Origin: Fen-1273 sp963748405
GTDB lineage: Bacteria; Bacteroidota; Ignavibacteria; UBA10030; UBA6906
DNA: 64,000 nucleotides
Assembly: GCA_963748405.1 (NCBI GenBank)
Contig: CAVVIT010000005.1
Location: forward strand, 496,001 to 560,000
Direction of reading: 5' to 3'
The position numbers and the translations under genes are program-made. The notes beneath the pieces were generated by a model. That model had not been told where the DNA came from. It ran no database searches and saw nothing but the letters and a program-made list of their open reading frames with translations. Positions 1 to 9,700 of the stretch are shown here, piece after piece (the stretch's first letter is position 1; every line of letters starts with the position of its first letter).

Positions 1-2
1 GG

Positions 3-1820
3 TTCTTCAGAAACGAAATCCTCGTCGCACGGGCGGAACACCCCGGACTCAGGAACATGTCGCTCGTTTTTTCGCACGTGTTCACCGCCTCGGACGCGTC
101 ACCGGCGGCGGAGATCGGCGCGCGCATCGCCCGGAGCTTCACGTTCTACGGGCCGGGAATCCTGTCGCTCATCACCGCACCGTTCGACGTCGCCTGGACA
201 TACAGCGTCACCGACACCTCCGACAGACTCTTCGCCGCCGTGCAGTGGATGATGGGAATCCTGCGCTGGCCCCTGGCGGCCGTCACGCTCATCCCGGTCG
301 CGCTCGGCGCCAGGACGATCGCCCGGAACAGGGTCCTGGCCCCGTTCCTTGCCGCGCTCGTTCCCGCGTACGGAGCGATCATCATCGCCTATCCCGTCTC
401 GGACATCCGGTTCCTCTTCCCCGTCCTCCTCCTGCTCCTCTGGTGCGCGGCGGCCGGCATCGCCAATCTCCTGGCATCCGCGCCTCCCGGGAGAAGACGT
501 CTGGCGCGGACGGCCGTCGTCGCGCTCCTCGCCGCCGCGGCCCTCCCCAACCTCGCGTGGGTCCGCAACGTGGTGATGTCGAACGTGGAGTACCGTGCGG
601 ATCCCGGGGCCTACACGACCGCGCACGCAAAATCGGATCCGTATCCCGAGGAGCTCCTGCTGATACCTCGCCCGGCTGCCAGGTTCATCGACGGCGATTC
701 GCCGCGGGAAACCGTCGTCGGCTCAAAGGTCAAATCCGCCGCGCTCTGGCTCGACGGGAGGCCGCTCGTCCTGCTGAACCCTCTCCTCCCCGTCGAAGAA
801 TTCGACAACAGGATCCGGGACTACGGCATCGCATACGTCATGTGCGAACTCCAGTCTCACCAGGTCCCCGACTACGCGCTCCAGATGGCGCTCTCCACGC
901 GGCACGTGTTCACCCCCGCGTTCGAATTCGCGGATGTCCGCGTCTACCGCGTGTCGGACAAGACCGATCCCCGTCAGGCGTCGCTCGTCGGGCCGAAGGG
1001 GGGATACGGCGCGGCGGAGGAGGCATTCCTCCGGGGCGTCTACGCGCTCGCGAACGGGGAGGGGAGCCGGGCCGTGCCGGTATTCGAGGCCATGGAGCAT
1101 GCCCCGGGCGTCGAGACCATGGCGCTTTTTTACGAGGCGGTCGCCCGGGAATTCGCGATGGACCTCGACACCGCGGAACGGCTGTTCCTCCGTTTCCGCA
1201 CGATTCCCCAGTCCGCGGCGTACCTGGCGCAGGCCCAGATACACGAGAACGTGATTGCGCTTCTGCGGGGCGCGGCAGAATCGACGACGGGGGAGGAAAA
1301 AGGAGCCAGATACCAGGAAGCCGCGATGACGTACTGGATTCTCGGGTTCCGCACGCAGGCGGTGATCATGCTCCGCGAGGCACTCAGGGTTGATCCGGGA
1401 AATTTCTCCGGAGAAGTGTTCGGCGCGGTGTTCTCCCTCGCCATCGGCGACACCGCGGGGGCCAGGCAGGGGGTGCGGCTGGCTGAACGGGCCGGGCCGA
1501 CAAATCCGCTGACGCTGTCGCTGCGGTCCATCATGGCGTGCATCGATTCGCTCCCCGCCGCGCCCCGGAAGGCCCCGCTGGAGACCGCCATCGGACGACA
1601 TTATGCGGCGATGGGACTCTACGAGATCGGGATTGACCAGGCGCTCAAAGCGCTGCGGGAAGGGGAGGACCGAGATGCGCTGCGGCTCCTGGCGGACATG
1701 TACCTCAGGAAGGACCGGCGTGCCCCCGCGCTCGGGGCGCTGCGCAGGCTCGAAAAACTCGGGAGCCCCGACCCGGCCCTCCGGGACGAGATCAGGACGT
1801 TCGAGCGCGTCCCGGAATAG
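3..1820 (+). CDS. Membrane protein with C-terminal TPR-like repeats, GT-C glycosyltransferase-like (5' truncated by window)
   Basis: The reading frame is open from base 3, so the gene starts before the window; an internal ATG lies at 57. The first part holds hydrophobic segments, including a run reading DIRFLFPVLLLLLW, which resembles the last membrane helices of GT-C/PMT-type glycosyltransferases that use lipid-linked sugars. After about residue 200 the protein turns soluble. The last 250 residues are Ala/Leu/Arg-rich helical pairs that look like tetratricopeptide repeats (for example around AMTYWILGFRTQAVIMLREA). The product is probably an inner-membrane protein with a periplasmic TPR tail. 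The catalytic N-terminus is not in the window, so the glycosyltransferase idea is inference. It converges on the tlpA-like gene across a shared hairpin. Confidence 0.6.
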   Translation, partial: FFRNEILVARAEHPGLRNMSLVFSHVFTASDASPAAEIGARIARSFTFYGPGILSLITAPFDVAWTYSVTDTSDRLFAAVQWMMGILRWPLAAVTLIPVALGARTIARNRVLAPFLAALVPAYGAIIIAYPVSDIRFLFPVLLLLLWCAAAGIANLLASAPPGRRRLARTAVVALLAAAALPNLAWVRNVVMSNVEYRADPGAYTTAHAKSDPYPEELLLIPRPAARFIDGDSPRETVVGSKVKSAALWLDGRPLVLLNPLLPVEEFDNRIRDYGIAYVMCELQSHQVPDYALQMALSTRHVFTPAFEFADVRVYRVSDKTDPRQASLVGPKGGYGAAEEAFLRGVYALANGEGSRAVPVFEAMEHAPGVETMALFYEAVAREFAMDLDTAERLFLRFRTIPQSAAYLAQAQIHENVIALLRGAAESTTGEEKGARYQEAAMTYWILGFRTQAVIMLREALRVDPGNFSGEVFGAVFSLAIGDTAGARQGVRLAERAGPTNPLTLSLRSIMACIDSLPAAPRKAPLETAIGRHYAAMGLYEIGIDQALKALREGEDRDALRLLADMYLRKDRRAPALGALRRLEKLGSPDPALRDEIRTFERVPE

Positions 1821-1822
1821 CA

Positions 1823-1857
1823 GCGCGCCCTCCTCCGTGCAGCGGAGGAGGGCGCGC
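1823..1857. terminator. Perfect 15-bp hairpin between convergent genes
   Basis: Arms 1823-1837 and 1843-1857 are perfect complements around the 5-nt loop tgcag. The hairpin starts two bases after the stop of the membrane-protein gene and ends 22 bases before the stop of the convergent thioredoxin gene. There is no T-run on either side, so it may stop both transcripts by structure alone or protect their 3' ends. Confidence 0.65.
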
Positions 1858-1878
1858 GTGACGACGTCCCGGGACGTC

Positions 1879-2364
1879 TCAGAGAACGCTCCTGACGGCC
1901 TTCTCGAAATCCTCCTTCGACATATATCCGACGTGACGCAGAAGAACGCGTCCGTTCCTGTCGACGAAGAACGACGTCGGAATCGCGTCGATCCCCCCGT
2001 ACGCATCCGTCACCTCCCCGTTCCCGAGGACGACCGGGTACTTGATGTTCAGTTTCTTCACGAACGGGTTGATCACCGACCAGCCGTCCCTGTCCACGGA
2101 GATTCCCACGATCTCCAGCCCTTTCCCCTTGTACTTCTCGTACACCTCGAGCATGCCGGGGATCTCCGCACGGCAGGGCCCGCACCACGTCGCCCAGAAA
2201 TTCACGACCACGACTTTCCCGTGGAGCCTGGCAAGCTCGACGGTCTGCCCGGACGCGTTTTTCAGTGTGAAGTTGGGAGCCGGCTCTTTCTCCTGCCCCC
2301 TGACGAGCCCCGCCGTCAGAAGGGCGGCCGCCACCACCATCGCTGCACCTCGTGTTCCTCGCAT
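1879..2364 (-). CDS. TlpA-like exported thioredoxin-fold thiol-disulfide reductase
   Basis: This is a 161-residue protein with an N-terminal signal peptide (hydrophobic residues about 7-22) and a TlpA/AhpC-TSA-type thioredoxin fold. The redox motif WCGPC lies at residues 60-64, and the cis-proline region reads DAIPTSFFVD. It probably reduces disulfides in periplasmic proteins, as TlpA/ResA/CcmG relatives do. I chose the ATG at 2364 because AAGGAG stands 5 nt upstream and the signal peptide follows directly; the frame is open further upstream but without a Shine-Dalgarno. It follows another exported thioredoxin-like gene by 53 bp and is the last gene of the efflux-transporter cluster. The exact substrate cannot be told. 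Confidence 0.85.
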   Translation of the reverse strand: MRGTRGAAMVVAAALLTAGLVRGQEKEPAPNFTLKNASGQTVELARLHGKVVVVNFWATWCGPCRAEIPGMLEVYEKYKGKGLEIVGISVDRDGWSVINPFVKKLNIKYPVVLGNGEVTDAYGGIDAIPTSFFVDRNGRVLLRHVGYMSKEDFEKAVRSVL

Positions 2365-2417
2365 GCGTTCTCCTTTGTTGTTATTTCCTCTTCCCGCCTT
2401 CTCCGGCGTGTTCACCC

Positions 2418-2912
2418 TTACTCTCCCGCAGCCCACGCCCTGAGGAATGCCATCACCTTCTCAGGGTCGTGCCCCTTCCCCTTCTCAAGTTCTCCCGTGT
2501 CCTCGGAGCGCACAAGCGTGCCGTCACCGTCCAGAACGAAGAGATGCGGGTATCCCCTGATCGCGGGATACCGGGAGAGGACGCTCTCGTTTTTGTTCTC
2601 CGGGCTCCAGTTCACCTTCACGACGACGTAGTGGGCTTCCCGGAATCGTTCAAGATCCGGATGCGTCGTGAAGAGCGTGTCGAGCCGCCGGCACCAGACG
2701 CACCAGTTTCCCCCCACATCGAGAAGCACCCTGCGCCCCGAGTGCCGGGCCTCGGCGAGCGCGCTCCGTATGTCGGCGGCAGCGTCACGCGAGGGATCGA
2801 ATTTCTCGACGGGGGCGTATCCCTCCCCCGCGTCCCGGGCCGTCCCCTGCGCACCCGCAGCGTGCGAAGCAAGGACGACCAGGAGCGGGATACAGACCAT
2901 CATCAATTTCAT
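2418..2912 (-). CDS. Exported thioredoxin-like protein (thioredoxin_7/DUF255-like)
   Basis: This is a 164-residue protein with a clear signal peptide (residues 1-21) and a thioredoxin-like domain in which NWCVWCRRLD carries the CxxC pair C71/C74. The later segment RGYPHLFVLDGDG has the cis-Pro loop and beta strand of the fold. The CVWC active site and short length fit the periplasmic thioredoxin_7 family, often found as helpers of cytochrome or disulfide maturation. GGGAGG stands 5 nt before the ATG. It lies upstream of the tlpA-like gene and downstream of two ABC permeases, so the pair may be co-transcribed with them. A functional link is inference. Confidence 0.8.
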   Translation of the reverse strand: MKLMMVCIPLLVVLASHAAGAQGTARDAGEGYAPVEKFDPSRDAAADIRSALAEARHSGRRVLLDVGGNWCVWCRRLDTLFTTHPDLERFREAHYVVVKVNWSPENKNESVLSRYPAIRGYPHLFVLDGDGTLVRSEDTGELEKGKGHDPEKVMAFLRAWAAGE

Positions 2913-3018
2913 GCAATCCTCCCTGCTGCAATGACGTGACCGCGGACCGGATTCAGGTCAGTCAATTTACAAAGGGGAATCGACCGAATCAAGGAAGGGG
3001 GCGGGAATCGCGACGGCG

Positions 3019-4260
3019 TTATTCGTACCGGAGCGACTCCACGGGGTCGACGGCAGCGGCACGGCGCGCGGGGAAGAATCCCGCAAGGAGACCGACCGCT
3101 GCGAGTATCCCGGCCGTGAGGAGGATGATGGGAGCGGAGATGACGGGCTTCCCGAAAAACTGCATGGGGCCGCTGTCGGAAGGAATCAGGCGGACCCCCC
3201 CGATGACGGCCAGGGAGATGAGCGTGCCGATCGTCCCCCCCAGGAAGGAGAGGAAGAGCGCTTCGAACACGATCTGCACGTGGATGTAGCTCTTCCGGGC
3301 CCCGAGGGCCATCTTGACGCCGATATCGTGCGTCCGCTCCTTCACGACAACGTACATCACGTTCGCAACGCCGACGCCGGCGATAAGGAGCGTCAGCAAC
3401 CCCACCGAACTCAGGAATATCGTCACGCCCAGGGCGATCTTCTGACCGATCTTCTCCGCCTCGATGAAATCCCAGATGAAGAGCGTCCGATCGTCTTCGG
3501 GATCGAACGTGTATTTCCGGGCGAGGACGCGGAAGATCTCCTTCTTCAGCTCTTCCTGGCGCGAGGGATCCAGGGGGCGGACGACGAGCGAATTCACGTG
3601 CTCGTTCCCGTACATCGTGCGGAACGTGGAGTACGGGATGATCGCCCTTTCGTCGTCGGGACCGTTATTCATCGAAGTCTGGAGTTTCCTCTGGAGGACG
3701 CCGACGACGGTGAACGGGATTCCGTCAAAGAGGAGGGGCTGCCCGACGGGATCTTCCTTCCCGAAGATATCGGCGGCGATCTTGCCGCCCAGGACGAGCG
3801 AGCGGCGCTGCTCAACGACATCGACATCGTTCAGGAACCGCCCCCCCGCGGCCGGGTACATCCGGCGCATCTCCTCGAACAGGGGATTCACTCCCTCGCA
3901 TTCCGTCGTCGTCGTGAATTTCCCCCGGGTCAGCGTCACGGTGTTTCTGTACTGCGGGCTGATCATCGCGATCGCCGGAATGGCCCGGGCGAGCATCGCG
4001 GCGTCCTCCTCCACGAGCCTGATCTTCCGCCCCTTCGCCATCCCCTGGTACTGCTTCCCCGTTTCCCCCCCGTACAGGATCATGATCCTGTTCCCGGCGT
4101 TGACGAGCCCGTTCTCCATCTGGTTGCCCAGGCCCTCCCCGAACGACATGAGGAGCACGACCGCGACGGTCCCCCACGTGATCGCGACGATCGTGAGGAT
4201 CGCCCGGGTGCGCTGGGCCTTCATATCGAGAAAGAATTCACGGAGGAGTTCGAACCACAT
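3019..4260 (-). CDS. MacB-like ABC transporter permease
   Basis: This 413-residue protein has MacB/FtsX-type architecture: one membrane helix near residues 20-45, a long periplasmic MacB-PCD domain (about 50-270), then three helices in the last 130 residues with the family motif LGARKSYIHVQIVFEALFLS and the ending FPARRAAAVDPVESLRYE. Such permeases export macrolides, lipoproteins or peptides, or pass conformational changes to a periplasmic adaptor. It has no ATP-binding domain, unlike E. coli MacB. It follows a second permease of the same family by 69 bp, so the two may form a heterodimer. The ATPase must come from elsewhere. Confidence 0.88.
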   Translation of the reverse strand: MWFELLREFFLDMKAQRTRAILTIVAITWGTVAVVLLMSFGEGLGNQMENGLVNAGNRIMILYGGETGKQYQGMAKGRKIRLVEEDAAMLARAIPAIAMISPQYRNTVTLTRGKFTTTTECEGVNPLFEEMRRMYPAAGGRFLNDVDVVEQRRSLVLGGKIAADIFGKEDPVGQPLLFDGIPFTVVGVLQRKLQTSMNNGPDDERAIIPYSTFRTMYGNEHVNSLVVRPLDPSRQEELKKEIFRVLARKYTFDPEDDRTLFIWDFIEAEKIGQKIALGVTIFLSSVGLLTLLIAGVGVANVMYVVVKERTHDIGVKMALGARKSYIHVQIVFEALFLSFLGGTIGTLISLAVIGGVRLIPSDSGPMQFFGKPVISAPIILLTAGILAAVGLLAGFFPARRAAAVDPVESLRYE

Positions 4261-4329
4261 ACCCGGGACTCGTCGTTATGAAAGACGCATGGTGGAGCAA
4301 AGACACTTCGCCCGCAATGACACCGGGCG

Positions 4330-5565
4330 TCAGGTGCGGAGGCACTCCACGACGTTCAGGTTCGCCGCGCGGCGCGCGGGGAACAGCCCCGCGGCGAGGC
4401 CGATCACCGCGAGCACGAAGACCGTCGATGCCGTCACCTCGAAGGAGATCTCCGGGGTCCCGACGAAATCCTTGATCGGGATATACTGCATGGCGGCGGT
4501 GAGCCCCCACGCGATAAGGAACCCGATCGAAGAGCCGATCGCGATGATGAACATGGTCTCCGCGAAAAACTGCACCATGATCGTGCGCCTCCTCGCCCCG
4601 ACGGCGCGCCTCACGCCGATCTCCTTGACGCGCTCCTGCACCACGATATACATGATGTTGGCGACGCCGATCCCTCCCACGCCGAGCGTGAAGCTCCCGA
4701 TAAGCCCCATGAACAGGTTGAACGCGAGGAAGAAGTAAAAAATAAACCTGTCAAATTCCGACGTGTCCCAGATCCAGACGGCGTCCCTGTCGGAGGGATC
4801 GAACCGGTATTTCTTCCCCAGGATGCTCCGGACCTGATCCTGGACCTCCTCCGCTTTCCGTGGGTCCTTCGGCGTGTAGATGATGTTGCGGAGGTGGTAC
4901 GCACCGTAGACCGAGGCGAACGTCGAGGCGGGGATGAACACCCTGTCCTGGTCGCGCCTGTTGTAGGACGAATTCTGGGTCTTCTTCTGCATCACCCCCA
5001 CGACAAGGAAGGGGACCTGGTCGACCTGGATGTACCTGCCGACGGCCTCCCCGTCGCCGAAGAGGAGCCGCTTCACCTCGTTGCCGATCAGCGCAACGCG
5101 TTTTCTTTCGCCGAGGTCCACGTCGTCGATGAACCTCCCCCCCTGCTCGGGTATGATGCTCCTCATGTCCGCGTAGACGGGGTAGACGCCGGAGACGAGC
5201 GTGTTGATAATGTTGTCCCCCAGCCGCACCTGGGCGTCCCCCGCGGCGTACTCGGGGCTGACCCGCCCGACACCCTGCACCTGCGCGGCGATCAACCGGG
5301 CGTCGTCTTCGATGAAGTTGACCGGCCTGCCGATCCCGAATCCCTCAAACGGCTTCGTGGTCTGCCCCGGGAACATGATCGCGACGCTCTCCCCGATCCC
5401 GTGCATGTTCACCGCGAGCTGGCGCCTGAATCCCATCCCGAACGCCAGGAGCACGACGATCGCCACGGTCCCCCAGACGATACCGAAGATCGTCAGAAAC
5501 GTCCGGAGCTTCTGGGCCCTGATGTCGCGCAGGAACTCGACGATGGTGGTCCTGAGGCTGTCCAT
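4330..5565 (-). CDS. MacB-like ABC transporter permease
   Basis: This 411-residue protein has the same layout as its neighbour: an N-terminal helix (FLTIFGIVWGTVAIVVLLAF), a periplasmic MacB-PCD-like domain, and a C-terminal FtsX domain with three helices containing VGARRRTIMVQFFAETMFII and ending in FPARRAANLNVVECLRT. The two permeases are clearly paralogous but diverged, which suggests an old duplication and a heterodimeric transporter. The gene starts 4 bp after the stop of the periplasmic adaptor gene, so translation is probably coupled. No nucleotide-binding domain is encoded here. Confidence 0.88.
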   Translation of the reverse strand: MDSLRTTIVEFLRDIRAQKLRTFLTIFGIVWGTVAIVVLLAFGMGFRRQLAVNMHGIGESVAIMFPGQTTKPFEGFGIGRPVNFIEDDARLIAAQVQGVGRVSPEYAAGDAQVRLGDNIINTLVSGVYPVYADMRSIIPEQGGRFIDDVDLGERKRVALIGNEVKRLLFGDGEAVGRYIQVDQVPFLVVGVMQKKTQNSSYNRRDQDRVFIPASTFASVYGAYHLRNIIYTPKDPRKAEEVQDQVRSILGKKYRFDPSDRDAVWIWDTSEFDRFIFYFFLAFNLFMGLIGSFTLGVGGIGVANIMYIVVQERVKEIGVRRAVGARRRTIMVQFFAETMFIIAIGSSIGFLIAWGLTAAMQYIPIKDFVGTPEISFEVTASTVFVLAVIGLAAGLFPARRAANLNVVECLRT

Positions 5566-5569
5566 GGCC

Positions 5570-6661
5570 CTATTCGATTTTCTTGACGGGTTTCTCGAGG
5601 ACCTCGTCTCCCTCCTTCAACCCTTCCGCCACCTCGATCGTGATGGCGTCGCTGAGGCCGGTCTTGATGAAGCGTTCGGTCTCCTTCCCGTCGGCCGACG
5701 GGACGCGGACGAACGCCGAGTCGTTCCTGAACGTGACGACCCGTTCCGGGACCACCAGCACGCTGTCCTTGTGGCGTATGATGACGTTCGCGTTCGCCGA
5801 ATACCCCGCCCTGAGGAGGCTGTTGTTCGATTTCGGTATCGCAATCTCGATCGGAAAGACCGTCGCGTTCTCCTTTTTTTCCGCCTTCAGCGAGATCTTC
5901 GTCAGCGTCCCCGTCACCTTGTCGGATGGCAGCGCCCCCACCTTGATCTCCGCAGGCATCCCTTCCTTCATCCGCCCCACGTCGATCTCGTCGACGGTCC
6001 CCTTGAAGAGGAGCCGGTCCATGTTCGCCATCTTCATGAGGACCGTCCCCTCCTGATACGTCGTCAGGGGGGTCACCGGGTCACCGACCTCCACGGTCTT
6101 CTTCAGGACGAACCCGTCGATCGGCGCCTTGACGATCGACTCGATCTCGACCCCGCCGATTTTCACCCTCCCCTGCTCGAGGAGCTGGAGCCGCTCGTGG
6201 TTGAGGCTGACGGTGAGCTCCGACTGTTCGTAATGCCGTTGAAAGTCTTCGTACTCCTTGTCGGAGATGAGGTGCTTCCCGAGGAGCGTATCCTGGCGGA
6301 CCTTGTCTTTGACCGCGTTGTCGAGATCCACCTGCGCGAGCTGGAGATTGCGCTTGGCCTCCGCCAGCTCGAGGGGGGTGGGGTCGGGCCGGACTTCCAG
6401 GAGCGGCTGGCCCGCCTTCACGAACGTCCCCGCGTCCGCGAATATCCTGCTCACCGCGCCGGAGACCTTCGATTTCACGGAGATTTCGTTCTCCGGCTCG
6501 ATCGTCCCGACGGCAAGGGCCTTGTCGACGATGTTTCCTTTCACCACCTTCACGCGGGGAAGGGCCGAATCGTCCCCCTTCTTCGATCCGCCGAACAGAA
6601 CGAACGCGACGACAACGAGCACGACGGCACCGATGGAAGAAAAGATGATCTTCTTTTTCAT
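5570..6661 (-). CDS. Periplasmic adaptor protein (HlyD/MacA/RND-type)
   Basis: This 363-residue membrane-fusion protein has an N-terminal anchor helix (residues about 5-25), a split lipoyl/biotinyl-like domain (GTIEPENEISVKSKVSG and SIVKAPIDGFVLKKTVEVGD), an alpha-helical hairpin between them (about 95-165), and beta-barrel and membrane-proximal domains in the second half. Such adaptors link an inner-membrane permease to an outer-membrane channel. It heads the cluster with two MacB-like permeases, which marks a tripartite export system. GGAG lies 7 nt before the ATG. No outer-membrane TolC-like gene is seen nearby. Confidence 0.9.
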   Translation of the reverse strand: MKKKIIFSSIGAVVLVVVAFVLFGGSKKGDDSALPRVKVVKGNIVDKALAVGTIEPENEISVKSKVSGAVSRIFADAGTFVKAGQPLLEVRPDPTPLELAEAKRNLQLAQVDLDNAVKDKVRQDTLLGKHLISDKEYEDFQRHYEQSELTVSLNHERLQLLEQGRVKIGGVEIESIVKAPIDGFVLKKTVEVGDPVTPLTTYQEGTVLMKMANMDRLLFKGTVDEIDVGRMKEGMPAEIKVGALPSDKVTGTLTKISLKAEKKENATVFPIEIAIPKSNNSLLRAGYSANANVIIRHKDSVLVVPERVVTFRNDSAFVRVPSADGKETERFIKTGLSDAITIEVAEGLKEGDEVLEKPVKKIE

Positions 6662-6687
6662 GGGAGGGCTCCGATAGGGAGGGGAGA

Positions 6688-6707
6688 AGTGTACCAGAGG
6701 AGTGTAC
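6688..6707. repeat. Direct repeat AGTGTAC-N6-AGTGTAC upstream of the efflux adaptor
   Basis: Two identical 7-mers start at 6688 and 6701, 13 bp apart, in the 100-bp divergent region between the adaptor gene and lhr. The position, 27 to 46 bp upstream of the adaptor ATG, suits an operator or the site of an alternative sigma factor. Chance occurrence cannot be excluded. Confidence 0.3.
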
Positions 6708-6726
6708 GCGGCGGGAGGCGGGAATG

Positions 6727-6755
6727 TTGCAAAACCGGTCGATTTACGCTAAATT
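6727..6755 (+). promoter_or_regulatory. Promoter of lhr, predicted to give a leaderless mRNA
   Basis: TTGCAA (6727-6732) and TAAATT (6750-6755) are separated by exactly 17 bp. The expected transcription start, about 7 nt after the -10 box, falls on the ATG at 6762, and no Shine-Dalgarno precedes that ATG. Confidence 0.6.
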
Positions 6756-6761
6756 CGCATC

Positions 6762-9700
6762 ATGGATTCCCCTTCGGCTCTCAGCGATTTCCACCCCGTC
6801 GTCCGGGACTGGTTCGAGCATACATACGGCACGCCGACTCCCCCGCAGTCACTCGGATGGCCGAGCATATCAGGGGGGAGGCATACGCTCATTCTGGCGC
6901 CCACCGGCTCGGGGAAGACGCTCGCGGCATTCCTCTGGGCGATCAACCATCTCGTGGAGCAGCACCTGAGGGAGAAACTCCTCCCGGGGGTGCGGATACT
7001 GTACGTGTCTCCCCTCAAGGCGCTCAACAACGACATCGAGAGGAACCTGGAGGGACCGCTCCAGGGCATCGGGCGGTCGGCGCAGGCGGCCGGGCTCCCG
7101 CTTCCCGCCATCCGCTCAGCCGTGCGGACGGGGGACACGCCGCAGTCGCGCCGGACCGCGATGCAAAAGCATCCCCCCGACATACTCATCACAACTCCCG
7201 AATCGCTTTACCTCATGCTGACGTCCGCCCGGTCGCGCCCGATGTTCCGGACGGTCCAGTACGTCATCATCGACGAGATCCACGCCCTGTGCGGGAACAA
7301 GCGCGGCGTGCACCTCTCCCTCTCCCTGGAGCGGCTCCAGGAGGCGGCGGACCAGGAATTCGTGAGAATCGGGCTCTCCGCAACGCAGCGCCCGCTGGAA
7401 CGGATCGCCGCATTTCTCGGGGGGCTCCGCGAAGACGGAGGCGTACTTACTCCCCGCGCCGTGAACATCATCGACGCGGGGCACAAAAAATCGATGGATC
7501 TCAGCGTCGAATGCGCCGCACCCGACTTCTCCCTCCTGACCGCCGAGGGGGTCTGGCCCCTGGTCTTCGCCGAGATCCTCGCGCTCATCCATCTCCATAC
7601 GACGACGCTCATATTCGTCAACAACAGGAGACTTGCCGAGCGGGTCGCCGCCGCACTGAACGAATCCGCCGGGGCGGGCGAACGCACGGAAGAGCCGCCT
7701 GCGGGCAACGGACGTGCCGCCATCAACCTTCACGCCGTCCCGCGCCCGACGGGGGGAATTCCCGGACCGGACGTGACCCCCCCCCTGGTCCAGGCGTATC
7801 ACGGAAGCATGTCGCGCGAGGCGCGGGAAGGGATGGAACGGGACCTCAAGGAAGGAAGGATCCGGGCGCTCGTCGCCACATCCTCGCTCGAACTGGGAAT
7901 CGACGTGGGAAGCATCGATCTCGTGATACAGCTCCAGTCCCCGCGGGGGATCGCCCGCGGTCTCCAGAGAATCGGGCGTTCCGGGCACCTGGTGACCGCA
8001 ACGAGCAAAGGAAGGATCTTTCCCACGCACCGGGAGGATCTCGTCGAGTCCGCCGTCGTCGCGCGGGGGATCGGCGCACACGAGGTGGAACAGACCGTCA
8101 TCCCCGAGAACTGCCTCGACGTGCTGGCGCAGCAGCTCGTGGCGACCGTGAGCGTCGAAGAGAGGGGGATCGAGGGGCTGTATCTTCTCGTCCGCCGGTC
8201 GTACTGCTACCGCGACCTCCCGCGCGTTCTCTTCGACGGGGTCGTCCAGATGATCGCCGGCAGGTACGCCGAGGGGACGCTCCGCGAGCTCCGGGGAAGA
8301 GTCTCCTGGGACAGGGTGAACGGGGTGCTCCGCGCGCTCCCGGGAAGCCTCAGGCTCGCCGTGACGGGAGGGGGAACAATCGCCGACCGCGGATATTACG
8401 GCGTGTATCTCCCCGACGGCACGACGAAAGTCGGCGAGGTGGACGAGGAGTTCGTCTACGAGACGCGGAACGGGGACACGTTCATACTCGGCTCGAGCGT
8501 CTGGCGCGTGGAGGAGATCGACACGAACCGGCTCACCGTCACTCCCGCCCCCGGCCAGCCCGCCCGCATGCCGTTCTGGAAGGGAGAGGGAATCGGAAGG
8601 AGCTACGAACTTGGACGGGACGTCGGGGCGTTCCGCCGATCGATGGAGGATGGGATCGACGCGCCCGACGCGCTCGGCCGGCTCCGCAGGGAATACCCGA
8701 TCGACGCCCGCTCGGCCTGGAACATCCGCGAGTACTTTCGACGGCAGCGGGACGCCACGGGCCTCATTCCGAACGACCGGCGGATACTTCTTGAATCGTT
8801 CCGCGACGAGATCGGCGACCCCCGCCTCGTCGTCCATTCGTCGTTCGGACGGAGGGTGAACGGCCTCCTAGGGCTCCTCCTGGCCCGCAGGCTCCAGGCC
8901 GCGACGGGGGTCGAGCCGCAGATGCTGTACAACGACGACGGCATACTCCTGCGCACGGCCGACGCTGCGGAGATCCCCGCCGGCCTCCTCGAAGGGATCA
9001 CCGCCGGAGAGGCGCGGAACCAGGTTTTGGAAGAAGTGCTCTCCTCCCCCCTGTTTGGGGGACAGTTCCGGCAGAACGCCTCGCGGGCCCTCCTGATGGG
9101 GCGGACGGTACCCGGGAAAAGAACGCCCCTCTGGCTCCAGCGGCTCCGCGCGGCCGACATACTCCAGATCGCGCGGAGATACGACGACTTTCCCATCGTG
9201 ATCGAGACCGTCAGGGAGGTCCTTCACGACATACTCGATTTCGAGCACTTCCTTGAAGTCGTCCGGGGCATCGAGCAGGGATCAATCGCCCTTGCCTACG
9301 CGGCCACGGAGATCCCCTCGCCGTTCGCCGCCAGCCTGCTGTTCGATTTCATCGCCGTGTACATGTACCAGAGCGATCAGCCCAGAGAAGACCGCCTGAG
9401 CCAGTACCTGGCGATCAACAGGGAGATCCTGGGAGAGATCATCGATCTCGACACCGCGTCGACGCTCGTGCGGGAGGAGGCGATCGAGGCGGTCGAGCGC
9501 CGGCTCCAGCACAGCGCACAGGGGACGCGCGCACGGTCCCCCGAGGAGCTCATGGAGATCCTCCTGCGGATCGGCGACCTGACGATGGCCGAAATCCGCG
9601 CGAGGTGCGACGGAAACCCGGAGGAGATGCTCCGTGCGCTGGAGGGGGACGGACGGGCGGTGAAGATCGAATTCCCGGACGGTCCCCGCTGGATCGCGGC

